Below, in pieces: positions 53,172-63,240 of a stretch of 64,000 bases of DNA. The stretch covers positions 53,953-117,952 of the forward strand of contig JAOAPB010000058.1 in NCBI GenBank assembly GCA_025462645.1, written 5' to 3'. The position numbers and the translations under genes were made by a program. This DNA comes from Edaphobacter sp. (GTDB lineage Bacteria; Acidobacteriota; Terriglobia; Terriglobales; Acidobacteriaceae). The notes under the pieces were generated by a model that worked only from the letters and a program-made list of their open reading frames with translations, had not been told where the DNA came from and searched no databases. Positions within the stretch are counted from its first letter, which is position 1. Every line of letters begins with the position of its first letter.

Positions 53172-56100
53172 ATGGCAGCAGAGTTCACTCACCTCCATCT
53201 CCACACCGACTACTCTCTCCTCGATGGTGCCTGCGACGTAGATAAGCTGGCCTCCCACCTTAATAGCATTGGCCAGACAGCCGCCGCCATGACGGACCAT
53301 GGCAATATCTATGGCGCTGTCCACTTCTTCGACGCGATGAAGAAGAAGGACATCAAGCCCATCCTGGGCTGCGAACTTTACCTCTCAGAGACTGCCGACC
53401 ATCGCGAGATGAGCGGCGGCTATAAGCATTTCCTTGTGCTTGCCGAAAACGAGACCGGCTACCGCAATCTTGTGCGTCTTACCAGCGAGGCCGCGCTCCA
53501 TGGCTTCTATCGCAAGCCCCGTGTCTCGAAAGAGTTCCTAGCACGACATACGGAGGGCCTTATCGCCTTCTCCGGGTGCCTCGCGGGCGAAGTCAACCAG
53601 CATCTGATGGCAGGCAAGTACGACGATGCCAAACGTACCGCCGGCCAGTTCGAGGAGATGTTCGGGAAGGGTAACTTCTTCCTCGAGGCGCAGGATCACG
53701 GCCTCGCACCGGACAAAGGCGTTTGCGAGGCTCTGTACAAGATGGAGCGCGATCTCGACATTCCTCTGATCGCCACCAATGACAGTCACTATGTTGCCGC
53801 AGATGACTCACGAGCCCACGAGATTCTGTTGTGTGTCCAGACCGCAGGCAGCATGAACGACCCGAACCGCTTCAAGTTCGATACGCAGGAGTTCTACATC
53901 AAGTCGGCCGAGGAGATGCACCGCACCTTCGCTGAGCATCCCGAACTCTGCACCCGGACCATGCAGTTCATCGATCGCTGCAATTTGAAGTTGAGTAAGG
54001 TCGACAATCCGTTTCCCGAGTTTCCCGTACCCGAAGGCCATACCCTTGACAGCTACTTTGAGGCAGTCTGCCGCGAGGGTCTTCGCAAACGGCTTGACAC
54101 CGCTATTGCTCACCTTCGCGAGCGCGGTCTCCTCAAGAAGACTCTAGTGGACTATGAAGCCCGTCTCAACCGCGAGCTCGACTGCATCAAACAGATGAAG
54201 TTCCCCGGCTATTTTATGATTGTGTGGGACTTTATCCGCTATGCGAGGGAGCAGGGAATTCCCGTGGGCCCAGGCCGTGGCTCTGCTGCAGGTTCGCTCG
54301 TCGCCTATGTCATGGAGATCACGGATATTGATCCGCTCCAGAATGAGTTGCTGTTTGAGCGCTTTCTGAATCCAGAGCGTATCTCGATGCCCGACATCGA
54401 TATCGACTTCTGTATGAACCGTCGGGGCGAGGTCATTGAGTACGTCAAGCGTAAGTACGGCAGCGACCAAGTCGCGCAGATTATCACCTTCAACACCATG
54501 GCTGCAAAGGCCGCCATCAAGGACGTCGGACGTGCTCTTGAGATGCCCTATGGAGAGGTCGATCGCATCGCCAAGATGATCCCGACGACGATTGGCATCA
54601 CTATTGATCAGGCACTCAAAGACAACGGTCCACTAGCTACCGCATATGACGCAGATCCGAAGATCAAAGAGCTGATCGACACCGCTATGCGGCTCGAGGG
54701 CCTTGTGCGTGGAGCTGGAGTCCACGCTGCCGGTGTCGTCATCGCGCCCAAGCCACTCACCGAACTCGTTCCCGTGACACGCACGAAGGACGAGGCTATC
54801 GTCACCTCCTACGACATGAAGGCCGTCGAGAAGATGGGCCTTCTGAAGATGGACTTCCTCGGGCTCACGACACTCACGGTAATAGACGACTGTCTGAAAC
54901 TCATCAAGCAGACCACCGGTGAAGAGGTCGATATGGCCATGGTCCCGCTCGATGACGTCATCACCTACGAACAGGTCTTCCACAAGGCCCTCACCTCCGG
55001 CGTCTTCCAGTTCGAGTCCGGCGGCATGCGGGACGTCCTTCGCCGCTACAAGCCCAACACCGTCGAAGACCTGACTGCCCTTAACGCCCTCTATCGGCCC
55101 GGTCCCATTCAGGGGGGCATGATCGATGAATTCATCGAACGCAAATGGGGCCGTCGCGCGGTCGAATACGAACTTCCCGAGCTCGAACCGATTCTCTCCG
55201 AAACCCTCGGGGTCATGCTCTACCAAGAGCAGGTCATGCAGATCTCGAACCGTTTAGCCGGCTTCTCGCTGAGCCAAGCCGATATGCTGCGGCGCGCCAT
55301 GGGTAAAAAAGACGCAGCTGAGATGGCCAAGCAGAAGATTAAGTTCATGGAAGGTGCTGCCGAGAACAAGCATCCGAAAGCCGTCGCCGGCAACATCTTC
55401 GACCTGATGGCTAAGTTTGCCGAGTACGGGTTCAACAAGTCACACTCCGCTGCCTACGCTCTCCTTGCCTACCATACCGCCTACCTCAAGACGCACTACC
55501 CCATTGAGTTCATGGCTGCTCTGCTCACCAGCGAAACCTCGAAGCCCGAGAACGTCGTCAAGTACATCTCCGAGTGTCGCGAGATGAACATTCCTGTCGT
55601 CCCGCCCAACGTACAGGTCTCCGACGCCAACTTCACTCCTATTACCACCGATAAAGGAAAGGCCATTGGCTTCGGCCTCGCGGCCATCAAGAACGTCGGC
55701 CACAATGCAATCGAATCCATCATCGCTGCCCGGACTGCGCTGCAGGCAACAGGGAAGTCCGGGTTCGCCAGCCTTTGGGAGTTCTGCGAGAAGGTAGACC
55801 TCTCCCGGCTCAACAAGCGTGTCCTCGAATCTCTGATCAAAGCCGGGGCCATGGATGCCTTCGGCCATCGCTCCCAGGTAGCCGCAGCACTCGATAAAGC
55901 TATGGAGCGCGCTCAGAAGGCTCAGAAAGACGAGGCTTCCGGACAGCATGGACTCTTCGGCATCTTCGATTCGGACATCAGCCCAACTGCCAACAACGAA
56001 GACAGTCTGCCTAAAATTCCCGAGTGGGATGAGCATACCCGCCTCCAGAATGAGAAAGAAGTTCTAGGCTTCTTCGTCTCTGGCCATCCTCTCGATAAAT

Positions 56101-56708
56101 ATCGCGAGAAGCTCCGCAACATGAAGGTTGTGGACACGGCAAGCGCAGTCGAGATGAAGCCCGAGCCGCAGACCTTCCGCCGCGGCCGTAACGAAGAGCC
56201 TCAGAATGAGATCGCCATCGCAGGCGTCATCACTGGCCTCAAGGTTGCCAAGTCCAAGCGCTCTGGCGAGTTCTATGCTCAGGCTTCACTTGAGGATACT
56301 GTCGGTAAGATTGAGCTGATTGCCTTTCCGCAGTCGTACGAGAAACTCGCCGAAAAGTTGAAGATCGACGTTCCGGTGCTGGTGCGTGGCGTCCTGCGTG
56401 GCGAAGAGGACTCGGCTCCCAAACTCGCCATCTCCAGCATTCAGGCTTTGGAGGATGTGAAGCTCAAACTGCCGGACGCCCTCCGGATCAAGGTTCCGCT
56501 TCATAGTCCGGATACGGCGCTGCTTGAAAAGCTCCATGAGATTCTGCTCGGAGCCCCGGGCAAAGGCAAGCTCCTACTCGATTTGGAAGAGCCCGGTGAG
56601 TTCTGCGCCGTACTTGAGCCGCAGAACGTCCTGGTCGCTGCCGATCGCCTCTTCATCGACCGCGTGGAAGAGCTGGTTGGACGCGGCGGAGTGAGAGTCA
56701 TCGACTAG
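53172..56708 (+). CDS. dnaE: DNA polymerase III alpha subunit
   Basis: A 1178-residue replicative polymerase. The N-terminal PHP domain begins FTHLHLHTDYSLLDGA with AMTDHGNIYG; the polymerase core has GPGRGSAAGSLVAYVMEITD and MPDIDIDFCMNRRGEVI (catalytic aspartates), GVHAAGVVIAP and FNKSHSAAYALLAYHTAYLK; a helix-hairpin-helix region and an OB fold (IAIAGVITGLKVAKSKRSGEF, quoted in part) end it. The ATG at 53172 gives the typical MAAEFTHLH start. Length is normal for DnaE1. Composite element B lies downstream. Confidence 0.96.
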   Translation: MAAEFTHLHLHTDYSLLDGACDVDKLASHLNSIGQTAAAMTDHGNIYGAVHFFDAMKKKDIKPILGCELYLSETADHREMSGGYKHFLVLAENETGYRNLVRLTSEAALHGFYRKPRVSKEFLARHTEGLIAFSGCLAGEVNQHLMAGKYDDAKRTAGQFEEMFGKGNFFLEAQDHGLAPDKGVCEALYKMERDLDIPLIATNDSHYVAADDSRAHEILLCVQTAGSMNDPNRFKFDTQEFYIKSAEEMHRTFAEHPELCTRTMQFIDRCNLKLSKVDNPFPEFPVPEGHTLDSYFEAVCREGLRKRLDTAIAHLRERGLLKKTLVDYEARLNRELDCIKQMKFPGYFMIVWDFIRYAREQGIPVGPGRGSAAGSLVAYVMEITDIDPLQNELLFERFLNPERISMPDIDIDFCMNRRGEVIEYVKRKYGSDQVAQIITFNTMAAKAAIKDVGRALEMPYGEVDRIAKMIPTTIGITIDQALKDNGPLATAYDADPKIKELIDTAMRLEGLVRGAGVHAAGVVIAPKPLTELVPVTRTKDEAIVTSYDMKAVEKMGLLKMDFLGLTTLTVIDDCLKLIKQTTGEEVDMAMVPLDDVITYEQVFHKALTSGVFQFESGGMRDVLRRYKPNTVEDLTALNALYRPGPIQGGMIDEFIERKWGRRAVEYELPELEPILSETLGVMLYQEQVMQISNRLAGFSLSQADMLRRAMGKKDAAEMAKQKIKFMEGAAENKHPKAVAGNIFDLMAKFAEYGFNKSHSAAYALLAYHTAYLKTHYPIEFMAALLTSETSKPENVVKYISECREMNIPVVPPNVQVSDANFTPITTDKGKAIGFGLAAIKNVGHNAIESIIAARTALQATGKSGFASLWEFCEKVDLSRLNKRVLESLIKAGAMDAFGHRSQVAAALDKAMERAQKAQKDEASGQHGLFGIFDSDISPTANNEDSLPKIPEWDEHTRLQNEKEVLGFFVSGHPLDKYREKLRNMKVVDTASAVEMKPEPQTFRRGRNEEPQNEIAIAGVITGLKVAKSKRSGEFYAQASLEDTVGKIELIAFPQSYEKLAEKLKIDVPVLVRGVLRGEEDSAPKLAISSIQALEDVKLKLPDALRIKVPLHSPDTALLEKLHEILLGAPGKGKLLLDLEEPGEFCAVLEPQNVLVAADRLFIDRVEELVGRGGVRVID

Positions 56709-56763
56709 ATCGCAGTGATCGTAGTTCATAACAGGCTCTAAATCTCCAGAAACGCTCCCCCTT

Positions 56764-57070
56764 ACCCCCTCCCCCCGGGGGGTACTTTGATTGCAAGTCT
56801 TCTGAATTCAGTGACTTAAGCGAATTTATCGCTGCAAATTCTTCATTCTAAATGGGTTAGAGCTAAAGTCGTCTTTCTAAAAGGCTTATTGGGTTAAAGA
56901 GAAAAGCCCCGGTGGTTGGCCGGGGCTTTTCTGACGCTGTATTAACTATAGCCGATTGAGTAAAACTAATATGCCACTTTGTGAAAGATTAATTTCGGAT
57001 GATAAGTCTTTCTTTCTGTTCGGTTTGCGTACGGTGCTGCGTATTAGTTTCGGCTGCGGGGGCTTGACAG
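56764..57070 (+). repeat. Composite intergenic element, copy B
   Basis: Same order as copy A: a C/G palindrome CCCCCCGGGGGG (56771-56782); three degenerate repeats (56793-56820, 56834-56860 and 56863-56891; the middle one contains GCAAATTCTTCATTCTAAA); a hairpin (56902-56930); the identical tail AAAACTAATATGCCA (56962-56976); and TTGACAG at 57064, 102 bases after the tail start. The rest of the 514-base gap 56709-57222 holds nothing else that I can support. Confidence 0.7.
56902..56934 (+). terminator. Terminator hairpin inside element B
   Basis: AAAAGCCCCGG (56902-56912) pairs perfectly with CCGGGGCTTTT (56920-56930). It is a likely terminator for dnaE transcripts, about 200 bases after the stop. 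Confidence 0.8.
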
Positions 57071-57222
57071 GAAAACAGGGGGCGGGGCTCAGGGTATAGG
57101 ACAACAACTGCCGTCGACAGCAAAAGGCACAATGGTTAGGCGCAGGCCAGTTCGCAAAGGGCATTACCGCCTCTATCAATGCCTTATCCATCCGGCGAAG
57201 TCTGCAACTATGATGTGACCAT

Positions 57223-58239
<1,017 letters not shown>

Positions 58240-58315
58240 CGCTATCACCATCGGAATGGGCCGCCTCAGGAGCCCTCAGCCGTATACAATCGACTCTGGG
58301 CTTCTTCTAATAAAC

Positions 58316-59170
58316 ATGGCAGAACAACAATCCAGAGTTAGCCAGAACCAGTCCATTGCGCCCCCCGTACCGGAGGCATGGCAGAAGACTGAACTGGCAC
58401 GGCACCCGCAGCGCCCCTATCCGATGGACTTCATCGAAGCACTCTTTACCGACTTCAGCGAGATTCACGGCGATCGCGCCTTCGGCGATGACGCAGCAAT
58501 GAGTTGCGGCATGGCGTCCTTCGAAGGCGAACCAGTTCTCGTCGTCGGCAATCTCAAGGGCCGGACGTTGAAGGAGCGCGTCGCTCGGAAGTTTGGCTCT
58601 CCCGATCCCGAGGGCTATCGCAAGGCACTTCGTGCCATGAAGATCGCGGAGAAGTTTGGCCGCCCGATCTTCACCTTCATCGATCTCGCGGGTGCAAACC
58701 CAGGGATTGGGGCCGAAGAACGCGGTCAAGGCGAGGCAATCGCCCGGAATCTTATTGAGATGTCGCGTCTCCGCGTCCCCACCATCGCCACCATCACCGG
58801 CGAAGGCGGCTCAGGCGGCGCGCTCGCTCTTGCTGTAGCCGACCGCGTCCTTATGCTTGAGAATGCGATCTACTCAGTCATCTCACCCGAAGGCTGCGCC
58901 TCCATTATGTGGAAGGACGCGAGCAAAAAACAGCAAGCCGCGGCCGCACTGAAATACACAGCAAAGGATGTTCAACTGCTCGGCTGCGTTGACGATGTCC
59001 TCCCTGAGCCCCCGGGCGGTACCCAGAACGATCCGGCTGCTGCCATGGCCCAGGTCGGCGAGAAGCTCCGCTACCATCTTGCTATCCTTCGCGGTCTATC
59101 CCTCGATGAGATGCTGGAGCAGCGCTACTGCAAGTTCCGCAACATCGCTCAGTTCTATACCACTGCTTAG
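58316..59170 (+). CDS. accA: Acetyl-CoA carboxylase carboxyltransferase subunit alpha
   Basis: A 284-residue subunit that, with AccD, moves the carboxyl group from biotin to acetyl-CoA for fatty-acid synthesis. ELARHPQRPYPMDFIEALFT, FGDDAAMSCG, GSPDPEGYRKALRAMKIAEK, FTFIDLAGANPGIGAEERGQ and TGEGGSGGALALAVADRVLM are all standard. It is somewhat shorter at the N terminus than the 319-residue E. coli protein, lacking most of the first helical stretch. A TATACAAT at 58283-58290 may be its -10 region, giving a leader of about 25 bases. accD is not in the window. Confidence 0.95.
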   Translation: MAEQQSRVSQNQSIAPPVPEAWQKTELARHPQRPYPMDFIEALFTDFSEIHGDRAFGDDAAMSCGMASFEGEPVLVVGNLKGRTLKERVARKFGSPDPEGYRKALRAMKIAEKFGRPIFTFIDLAGANPGIGAEERGQGEAIARNLIEMSRLRVPTIATITGEGGSGGALALAVADRVLMLENAIYSVISPEGCASIMWKDASKKQQAAAALKYTAKDVQLLGCVDDVLPEPPGGTQNDPAAAMAQVGEKLRYHLAILRGLSLDEMLEQRYCKFRNIAQFYTTA

Positions 59171-59198
59171 CGGCCACTACCATCTGGAGTAATCACCG

Positions 59199-60224
59199 TT
59201 GCCGGCGTTCGATTCGACTCAACCAGACCGAACCAGCAGAACGTTGCAGTTTGCGCTCTTTGGAACCTCCATGGCTTGGTTTATCTCTTCGGATATCCTC
59301 GCCGGACGTGCCGCACGAGGCCTCTCGCAACACTTTGACTTTGCTGCCGGGCGTTTCCTGCTAGCTTCGATCTTTCTGCTTTTCCTGCTGGTACTGGGCT
59401 TCTCCCTGCTGAATACCATCGCCCGTCAATACCCTTCGCTCCGCGATGTGATTGGTCTTCCGAAGCGTCCCACATCTCTTAAGGAATGGGCTATTGGTGC
59501 TGCCATTGGTTGGGGCATTGTCGTACTTGCCATTCTGCCCATGACGCTTGCCGGCGCGTTGCATGTGCATCTCTGGACGGATTCCCGTGCTTTCTGGCTG
59601 ATCGTTTTGAATCTCCTCACCCTCGCGGTTGCCGCCCTCGCGGAAGAGGCGGCCTTCCGTGGCTATCCTTTCCGCTGTCTAATACAGGCTATCGGCCCTG
59701 TGGCGGCAACTATCGTCACGTCCCTTCTATTCGGTCTAGGCCATATGCTCAACAACGATGCCACCTGGACCAGCGTCTTGATTACTATGCTCTCGGGGAT
59801 TTTGTTTTCCGTAGCGTGGCTACGAACCCACGGACTATGGCTGCCCTGGGGCCTGCACTTTGCCTGGAACGCAAGCATGGGGATCGTCTTCGGCCTTCCG
59901 GTTAGCGGAATCACCGACTTCTCCACAGTCGTACAGACGCGGGCTATTGGCCGCATCTGGCTCACGGGAGGGGACTATGGTCCGGAGGGAGCTCTCTTCA
60001 CCATCATCGCTATTGTGGTCGGCATCATCGTTCTTATCCGTCTCACGCGCGATTACTCATGGCATTACACCTATACTCCCATCGTTGCTGCCGGCTATCC
60101 GATGGATGCGCCTCCCCCTGCGGCGCACACAGCGATGGAGCAGCAGGCAAGGCCGGCATCACTCGTCCAGATCCTGCCCAGCACGCCTCAGAGTCGCTCG
60201 GCCGGCGAAGATCCCAAGTCCTGA
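59199..60224 (+). CDS. CPBP-family intramembrane metalloprotease
   Basis: A 341-residue protein with about eight hydrophobic helices and the Abi/CAAX signature: EEAAFRGYPF (the EExxxR motif), FGLGHMLNN (FxxxH) and HFAWNASMG (HxxxN/D/B). Such proteases cleave prenylated or other membrane substrates; many bacterial members take part in peptide maturation or self-immunity. The start is a TTG at 59199 with GGAG nine bases before it. The last 60 residues are a Pro/Ala-rich cytoplasmic tail. It begins 28 bases after accA and may be co-transcribed. Confidence 0.87.
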   Translation: MPAFDSTQPDRTSRTLQFALFGTSMAWFISSDILAGRAARGLSQHFDFAAGRFLLASIFLLFLLVLGFSLLNTIARQYPSLRDVIGLPKRPTSLKEWAIGAAIGWGIVVLAILPMTLAGALHVHLWTDSRAFWLIVLNLLTLAVAALAEEAAFRGYPFRCLIQAIGPVAATIVTSLLFGLGHMLNNDATWTSVLITMLSGILFSVAWLRTHGLWLPWGLHFAWNASMGIVFGLPVSGITDFSTVVQTRAIGRIWLTGGDYGPEGALFTIIAIVVGIIVLIRLTRDYSWHYTYTPIVAAGYPMDAPPPAAHTAMEQQARPASLVQILPSTPQSRSAGEDPKS

Positions 60225-60257
60225 TCCTGTGTTGCAGCAGCGGGCGGTGTCAAGATT

Positions 60258-60286
60258 TTGTCAACAATTTGCAAAATTTACTGTAA
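60258..60286 (+). promoter_or_regulatory. Possible promoter TTGTCA-17-CTGTAA
   Basis: TTGTCA at 60258-60263 and CTGTAA at 60281-60286 are 17 bases apart in an AT-rich patch, 78 bases before the next start codon. Confidence 0.3.
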
Positions 60287-60363
60287 GCCGGCTAACTCCA
60301 TAACGCTGCTACTTGTCAAAAGGGAAGAGAAAGCGCAAGCTGTTGTGTATCTGAGGTGCTTCC

Positions 60364-61449
60364 ATGGTGTCGCGCACGCACAGATGGACTCTCTTCGCTA
60401 CCCTCCTGGCTGTTTCCATCCCTCCGGTCCAAAGCCAGGTGTTCGTAGTTGGTGAAAAAACCGCAACGTCCGAACTCTCGGCAGACTTCACTCCCACAGA
60501 CCTTCCTCTGCCAAGCACCAAACTCAGTGAACGTGGCCGTCGGGAGCTCGTCCGGAACCTTGAGGCAGAACAGGGCTTCGCTCATCGCGCCTTACCTTTG
60601 GGCGCCGGCCTTACCCTGCGAGCCAATGGTCCTATTAGTCCGGGGCCAGCTGAATACAGGCAGATGATCTACCAGAAGGGACAGTCCGCTGCCCCCGGTG
60701 ATCGTGTCGTCATCACCACGATGACGATCAAGGGCGACCGCATTGTCTTCGATCTCAATGGTGGCCCCTACGCGAAACATCGCTTTCTCAGTCACGTCCA
60801 GTTAAACGACAATCCTGTAGTTGCGAGTAATGGCGAGCAGCCTATGGGGGCCAGAGTCACCCTTATCTTCAACGGCTCTATCCCTGAGATATCGGCCCCT
60901 GAAGTAAAGGCTTTGCTGGAGCCTGTTATCGACTTTGGAGTCAAGTCTACCGAGCAGGCCTACGCCGACACGCTCCCGCCACCACTGAAGAATGCAATCG
61001 CCGCCCATGAAATTCTCGTCGGAATGAACCACCGCATGGTCCTTGCTGCGCTCGGCGCTCCGGAACGCAAGGTTCGCGAGCAGCCTAGCGGTGATCCCAA
61101 CGGCGCCCGCTATGAGGAGTGGATCTACGGTCACGTCCCACAGACAGTACGCTTCATTCGCTTCGTAGGCGACCGAGTTACGGTTGTCGAGATAGCGGCG
61201 CTTGGCAAGCCCCTCGAAATCCACGATAAAGATGAGATGGGTGGGTATGAATCACCGGCACTTACGCGTGAGATAGCCATGGGAGACCGCAAGCCCAATG
61301 GAGCTGAGGATGCATCCGCACCTCCACCAACACTGCGCCAGCCTGGTGAGGCGGCACCTCCGGGCGGCTCGAACAAGGTTCAGTTTCCAACAACCAGCCA
61401 GCCAACTGCATCCACAACTAGTCAGGCGCCAACACCGCATCTCCAATGA
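60364..61449 (+). CDS. Secreted protein with BamE/SmpA-like domain, acidobacterial
   Basis: A 361-residue exported protein: signal peptide (TLFATLLAVSIPPVQSQ), a domain with beta-rich repeats (AEYRQMIYQKGQ, VVITTMTIKGDRIVFDLNGG), and around residues 220-285 a segment VGMNHRMVLAALGAPERKVR to VRFIRFVGDRVTVVEIA that resembles the BamE/SmpA fold. It ends in a Pro/Thr/Ser-rich tail. GAGGTG precedes the ATG. Such proteins are found in acidobacteria without a known function; an outer-membrane or envelope role is inferred. Confidence 0.75.
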   Translation: MVSRTHRWTLFATLLAVSIPPVQSQVFVVGEKTATSELSADFTPTDLPLPSTKLSERGRRELVRNLEAEQGFAHRALPLGAGLTLRANGPISPGPAEYRQMIYQKGQSAAPGDRVVITTMTIKGDRIVFDLNGGPYAKHRFLSHVQLNDNPVVASNGEQPMGARVTLIFNGSIPEISAPEVKALLEPVIDFGVKSTEQAYADTLPPPLKNAIAAHEILVGMNHRMVLAALGAPERKVREQPSGDPNGARYEEWIYGHVPQTVRFIRFVGDRVTVVEIAALGKPLEIHDKDEMGGYESPALTREIAMGDRKPNGAEDASAPPPTLRQPGEAAPPGGSNKVQFPTTSQPTASTTSQAPTPHLQ

Positions 61450-61642
61450 CAGCTTCTGTCGTGTAAACTCTTTAGTGAGCCACAACCGCAGTTCTTCTCC
61501 TCCGATTCCCGCCGCGGCCTGTCCCGGATGATCTTTACGAGAAGTTCCCGGATGCCGTTGAGATTGTTCGTCCGCAAGGCCGTCAGATCATCACGCATCC
61601 AGCGCGCGAGCCGAAACATTCGTACCAGGGAGAGCAAGCATT

Positions 61643-61822
61643 ATGGCGAAGATTGCCAAGACCGGCGACCGTAAGAAGATCATGGACACCAACCAGAGCA
61701 CAGACTGTCCGAAGTGCTCCAAACCCACCCGCATCGTAAAGCGCGTCAAGGACCGTGAACGCGGCATCCCTGGCGGAGTTTATATCTCCTGCTCGGCTTG
61801 CGACTTTTTCGAAAAGCTCTAA
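61643..61822 (+). CDS. Small zinc-ribbon protein
   Basis: A 59-residue protein with two CxxC knuckles, CPKC (residues 22-25) and CSAC (50-53), spaced like a zinc ribbon. The N-terminal third is basic (KIAKTGDRKKIMD). Start ATG at 61643 with a GGGAGAG site upstream. It is too short for most gene finders. Zinc-ribbon proteins of this size often bind RNA polymerase, ribosomes or nucleic acid; no specific function is known. It lies 193 bases after the BamE-like gene. Confidence 0.72.
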   Translation: MAKIAKTGDRKKIMDTNQSTDCPKCSKPTRIVKRVKDRERGIPGGVYISCSACDFFEKL

Positions 61823-61851
61823 AGAATCTCTGATGGAGTCTTCCTTTTGAA

Positions 61852-61912
61852 CGGGCGTGGCTTCAGCCACGCCGGGAGTTCCTCAAAATTAATGGGCTTT
61901 AGCCCCCGAGAA
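61852..61912. repeat. Dispersed palindromic repeat (GGCGTGGCTTCAGCCACGCC type)
   Basis: A 20-base inverted repeat GGCGTGGCT-TC-AGCCACGCC (61854-61873) is followed at about 61903-61912 by GGGCTTTAGCCC. I recognise the pair as a frequent intergenic repeat in acidobacterial genomes. The surrounding gap 61823-62179 holds only this and one terminator. Confidence 0.65.
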
Positions 61913-61982
61913 AAAGTTGGGAGCTTAATCAGAACTTCCTTAAGCTGATGCGATCAAACTGATTCGATTCTGGAAGTGCACG

Positions 61983-62012
61983 ACAAAGAGCCCGGTTGCG
62001 GGCTCTTTTGTC
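61983..62012 (+). terminator. Terminator AAAGAGCCCG/CGGGCTCTTTT
   Basis: An almost perfect stem with a GTTG loop followed by TTGTC. It ends transcription ahead of the amidinotransferase-like gene. Confidence 0.7.
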
Positions 62013-62179
62013 ATCTCTGGCGAAGCGCATTTGCGGCTGTGCGCCTTTTGGCAGGGGTTGTCAACCTTATTCCGGATATGGTAAGGCGAACCAAAGTTGT
62101 ACAAAAAATTACCGTTACGACACTTGACGAGCATCTATTGTGAAGGGCAGACTCAACAGCGGAAAGTAGGAAACCCGTT

Positions 62180-63079
62180 TTGATCAATACCATCTGCACC
62201 CCGGCAATCTCTCCCTCGTCGAGCTTCGCGTCCTTACCTCATTTCTCCCGACCAACCTATCTCATGTGCCCGCCCGAGTGGTATGACGTGAACTACGTCA
62301 TCAACCCGTGGATGGCGGGAAATCTTCATCAACCTGCTCGCGATACCGTGTTCGCGCAGTGGAAGAATCTGTATCAGCATCTGCAGCAGATCGCGGATGT
62401 GCGCTTGCTTCACGCGCGCCAGGGCTCGCCCGATATGGTCTTTGTTGCGCATGCGGCACTGGTGCAGCATGGCGTGGCCGCTGTGTCGAGCTTCACCCAT
62501 CCGCAGCGTCAGACGGAGGAACAGCACCTGCGGCAGTGGTTGCGGGATGCGGGTTTTCTGCTCTGGGAGACGCCGCGTGAGACCGCTTTTGAAGGTGAAG
62601 GGGATGCGCTCTTCGATGCGAACGGCGGGCATCTGTGGGCAGCCCACGGCGTTCGGACCTGCCTACACAGCCACAGGCATGTGGCGGATGCGTGGCATAC
62701 ACCCGTAACTTCACTCCATCTTTTGGATCCGAGGTTCTACCACTTGGACATTTGTTTTGCTCCACTCAGTGGCGGGCATCTGCTGTACTTCCCAGGTGCA
62801 TTCGATGTGCCTTCGCTGGCGAAGATCGAGGCGGCGTATCCGGCCGATAAGCGCATTGCTGTCAGCGAGTTGGAGGCGACCCAGTTTGCCTGCAACGTGA
62901 TTAATGTAGGGCCGAACATCATTATGGGGATGGTTGAGACCGACCTTGCGGAACGGCTCAGGGGATTGGGCTATAAGGTTGCAGAGCTTCAACTTAGCGA
63001 GTTTGAGCGGGGTGGCGGGTCCGCCAAATCGCTGGCGTTGCGGCTAAGCGATATGAGCCTGGCATCCGTATCTGCCTGA
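62180..63079 (+). CDS. Amidinotransferase/DDAH-fold protein with Cys-to-Ser change
   Basis: A 299-residue pentein-fold protein. PTYLMCPPEWYDVNYVINPWM is the family opening, DPRFYHLDICFAPLSGGHL contains the catalytic His-x-Asp, and FACNVINVGPNIIMG is the usual strand. The last motif, which in active members reads GGGSAKC, reads GGGSAKS, so the nucleophilic Cys is Ser. Active relatives hydrolyse arginine or dimethylarginine. The start is a TTG at 62180 (GTAGGA upstream); an ATG at 62264 is the alternative. Confidence 0.8.
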   Translation: MINTICTPAISPSSSFASLPHFSRPTYLMCPPEWYDVNYVINPWMAGNLHQPARDTVFAQWKNLYQHLQQIADVRLLHARQGSPDMVFVAHAALVQHGVAAVSSFTHPQRQTEEQHLRQWLRDAGFLLWETPRETAFEGEGDALFDANGGHLWAAHGVRTCLHSHRHVADAWHTPVTSLHLLDPRFYHLDICFAPLSGGHLLYFPGAFDVPSLAKIEAAYPADKRIAVSELEATQFACNVINVGPNIIMGMVETDLAERLRGLGYKVAELQLSEFERGGGSAKSLALRLSDMSLASVSA

Positions 63080-63082
63080 TTT

Positions 63083-63136
63083 AAAAAGCCTCTGGGGATT
63101 GCAGATTTTTTTGCTGCATGGTCCAGGGGCTTTTTT
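63083..63136. terminator. Long hairpin AAAAAGCCTCTGG/CCAGGGGCTTTTT
   Basis: The outer stem has one wobble pair and a T-run (63131-63136), and an inner TGCAG/CTGCA hairpin lies in the loop. It can terminate the amidinotransferase-like transcript and may face pyrF from the other side. Confidence 0.7.
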
Positions 63137-63240
63137 GCGGGTGTTTTTGGGGTTTTTGGGTGCTGGACGCGGTGATTTGGTGGTGTAGTCGTGGTGAAAT
63201 GTGTGGTTGAGCTGGTCAGGAAACTGCCACTATTTTGGAA

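Noticed and set aside
61475..61650. Short protein-like frames (MSHNRSSSPP, then DDLYEKFPDAVEIVRPQGR) before the zinc-ribbon gene
   Set aside because: They are in two frames, and the second continues out of frame into the zinc-ribbon gene. Without homology I cannot support a gene or a frameshifted remnant.
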